Below are positions 5,355-5,741 of a stretch of DNA of 5,741 bases, in pieces. The DNA comes from CAVPRW01 sp046727435 [NCBI: bacterium] (GTDB lineage: Bacteria; Tectomicrobia; Entotheonellia; J063). The position numbers were made by a program, and so were the translations under genes. Below the pieces are notes generated by a model. That model did no database searches, was not told the DNA's origin, and saw only the letters and a list, made by a program, of their open reading frames with translations. The stretch covers positions 1 to 5,741 of the forward strand of contig JBKPCR010000284.1 in NCBI GenBank assembly GCA_046727435.1. Reading direction: 5' to 3'. Within the stretch, counting starts at the first letter, position 1. Every line of letters begins with the position of its first letter.

Positions 5355-5741
5355 CTACCGTTGCCGCCGCCTCTTCTCCTGGTAGACATCCAGGATGGCG
5401 ATGGCCGCGGGTGTGATGCCAGAGATACGCGAGGCCTGGCCCAATGAGGTGGGACGCACGGCGCTCAGTTTCTCACGCACCTCAGTGGAGAGTCCTCCGA
5501 TGGCATCATAATCCAGATCGCTGGCCAGCGGCTTGGTCTCGAGCTTTCTAAAGCGCGCCACCTGCGCCTCTTGCCGCTCGATATAGCCCTGGTATTTGAC
5601 CTGAATGGTGACCTGCTCGGTTACCGCCAGCGGCAATGCCATGGTAGGCGGCACAAAGCACGCCAACATTCGGTACTCGATCTCAGGACGACGCAGCAGA
5701 TCCGCCAACGTCAGCACCGACTTGAGTGGTGCGCTGTCGAG
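5355..5741 (-). CDS. mnmG: tRNA uridine-5-carboxymethylaminomethyl modification enzyme MnmG (GidA), C-terminal part
   Basis: MnmG is the FAD-dependent partner of MnmE that modifies the wobble uridine (cmnm5U) of several tRNAs. Only the last 128 codons are present; the frame is open to the right edge, where it reads LDSAPLKSVLTLADLLRRPE. The visible part is the helical C-terminal domain that contacts MnmE. Family hallmarks are LLRRPEI, VKYQGYIERQ, LSTEVREKL, RPTSLGQASRISGITPAA and a basic tail (EKRRRQR). The stop is TAG at 5357-5355. The FAD-binding domain and the start codon lie beyond the window. It is followed by rsmG after 43 bases, the classic gidA-gidB order. Nothing unusual is visible in the portion shown. 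Confidence 0.97.
   Translation of the reverse strand, partial: LDSAPLKSVLTLADLLRRPEIEYRMLACFVPPTMALPLAVTEQVTIQVKYQGYIERQEAQVARFRKLETKPLASDLDYDAIGGLSTEVREKLSAVRPTSLGQASRISGITPAAIAILDVYQEKRRRQR

Overview
The window is a compact, GC-rich (roughly 60% by eye) block of bacterial housekeeping genes. All of them lie on the minus strand, so the biological reading order runs from high to low coordinates: mnmG (3' end only), rsmG, atpF' (short b-type subunit), atpF (long b subunit), atpH (delta), atpA (alpha), atpG (gamma) and atpD (beta, first 101 codons only). No RNA gene, insertion sequence, CRISPR array, prophage or toxin/defence gene is visible, and no gap without a gene exceeds about 130 bases.

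Organism: two different b-type subunits, the first short and the second with an apparent signal peptide, stand at the head of an F1 gene cluster that lacks atpB and atpE and follows mnmG-rsmG. From general knowledge this recalls Desulfobacterota/Geobacter-type, Nitrospirota and NC10-type Gram-negative bacteria rather than the enteric atpIBEFHAGDC operon. The phylum cannot be fixed from this sequence. In many such genomes parA-parB lies between rsmG and the atp genes; here rsmG is followed directly by atpF'.

Layout: mnmG ends at 5355 and rsmG starts 43 bases later. A 94-base spacer follows rsmG, and a candidate promoter overlaps the rsmG 3' end (-35 TTGACA inside rsmG, -10 in the spacer). atpF', atpF, atpH and atpA are then packed with zero or overlapping junctions (TAA directly followed by ATG; TTGA; TAATG), which suggests translational coupling. 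The last two junctions are looser: 71 bases between atpA and atpG, and 132 bases between atpG and atpD. Both looser gaps hold repeats: a heptamer repeat related to TGCTGAG in each, plus a 63-base near-perfect palindrome before atpD.

Together the atp genes encode the catalytic head (alpha, gamma, beta), the delta/OSCP stator link and the b/b' peripheral stalk of the F-type ATP synthase. Subunits a and c must be encoded elsewhere, and epsilon (atpC) probably follows atpD beyond the left edge. mnmG and rsmG are RNA-modification genes that commonly neighbour atp clusters. I found no previously undescribed gene system. The observations most worth checking are the two repeat-bearing spacers, the similar leader sequences in front of atpG and atpD, and the candidate promoter.
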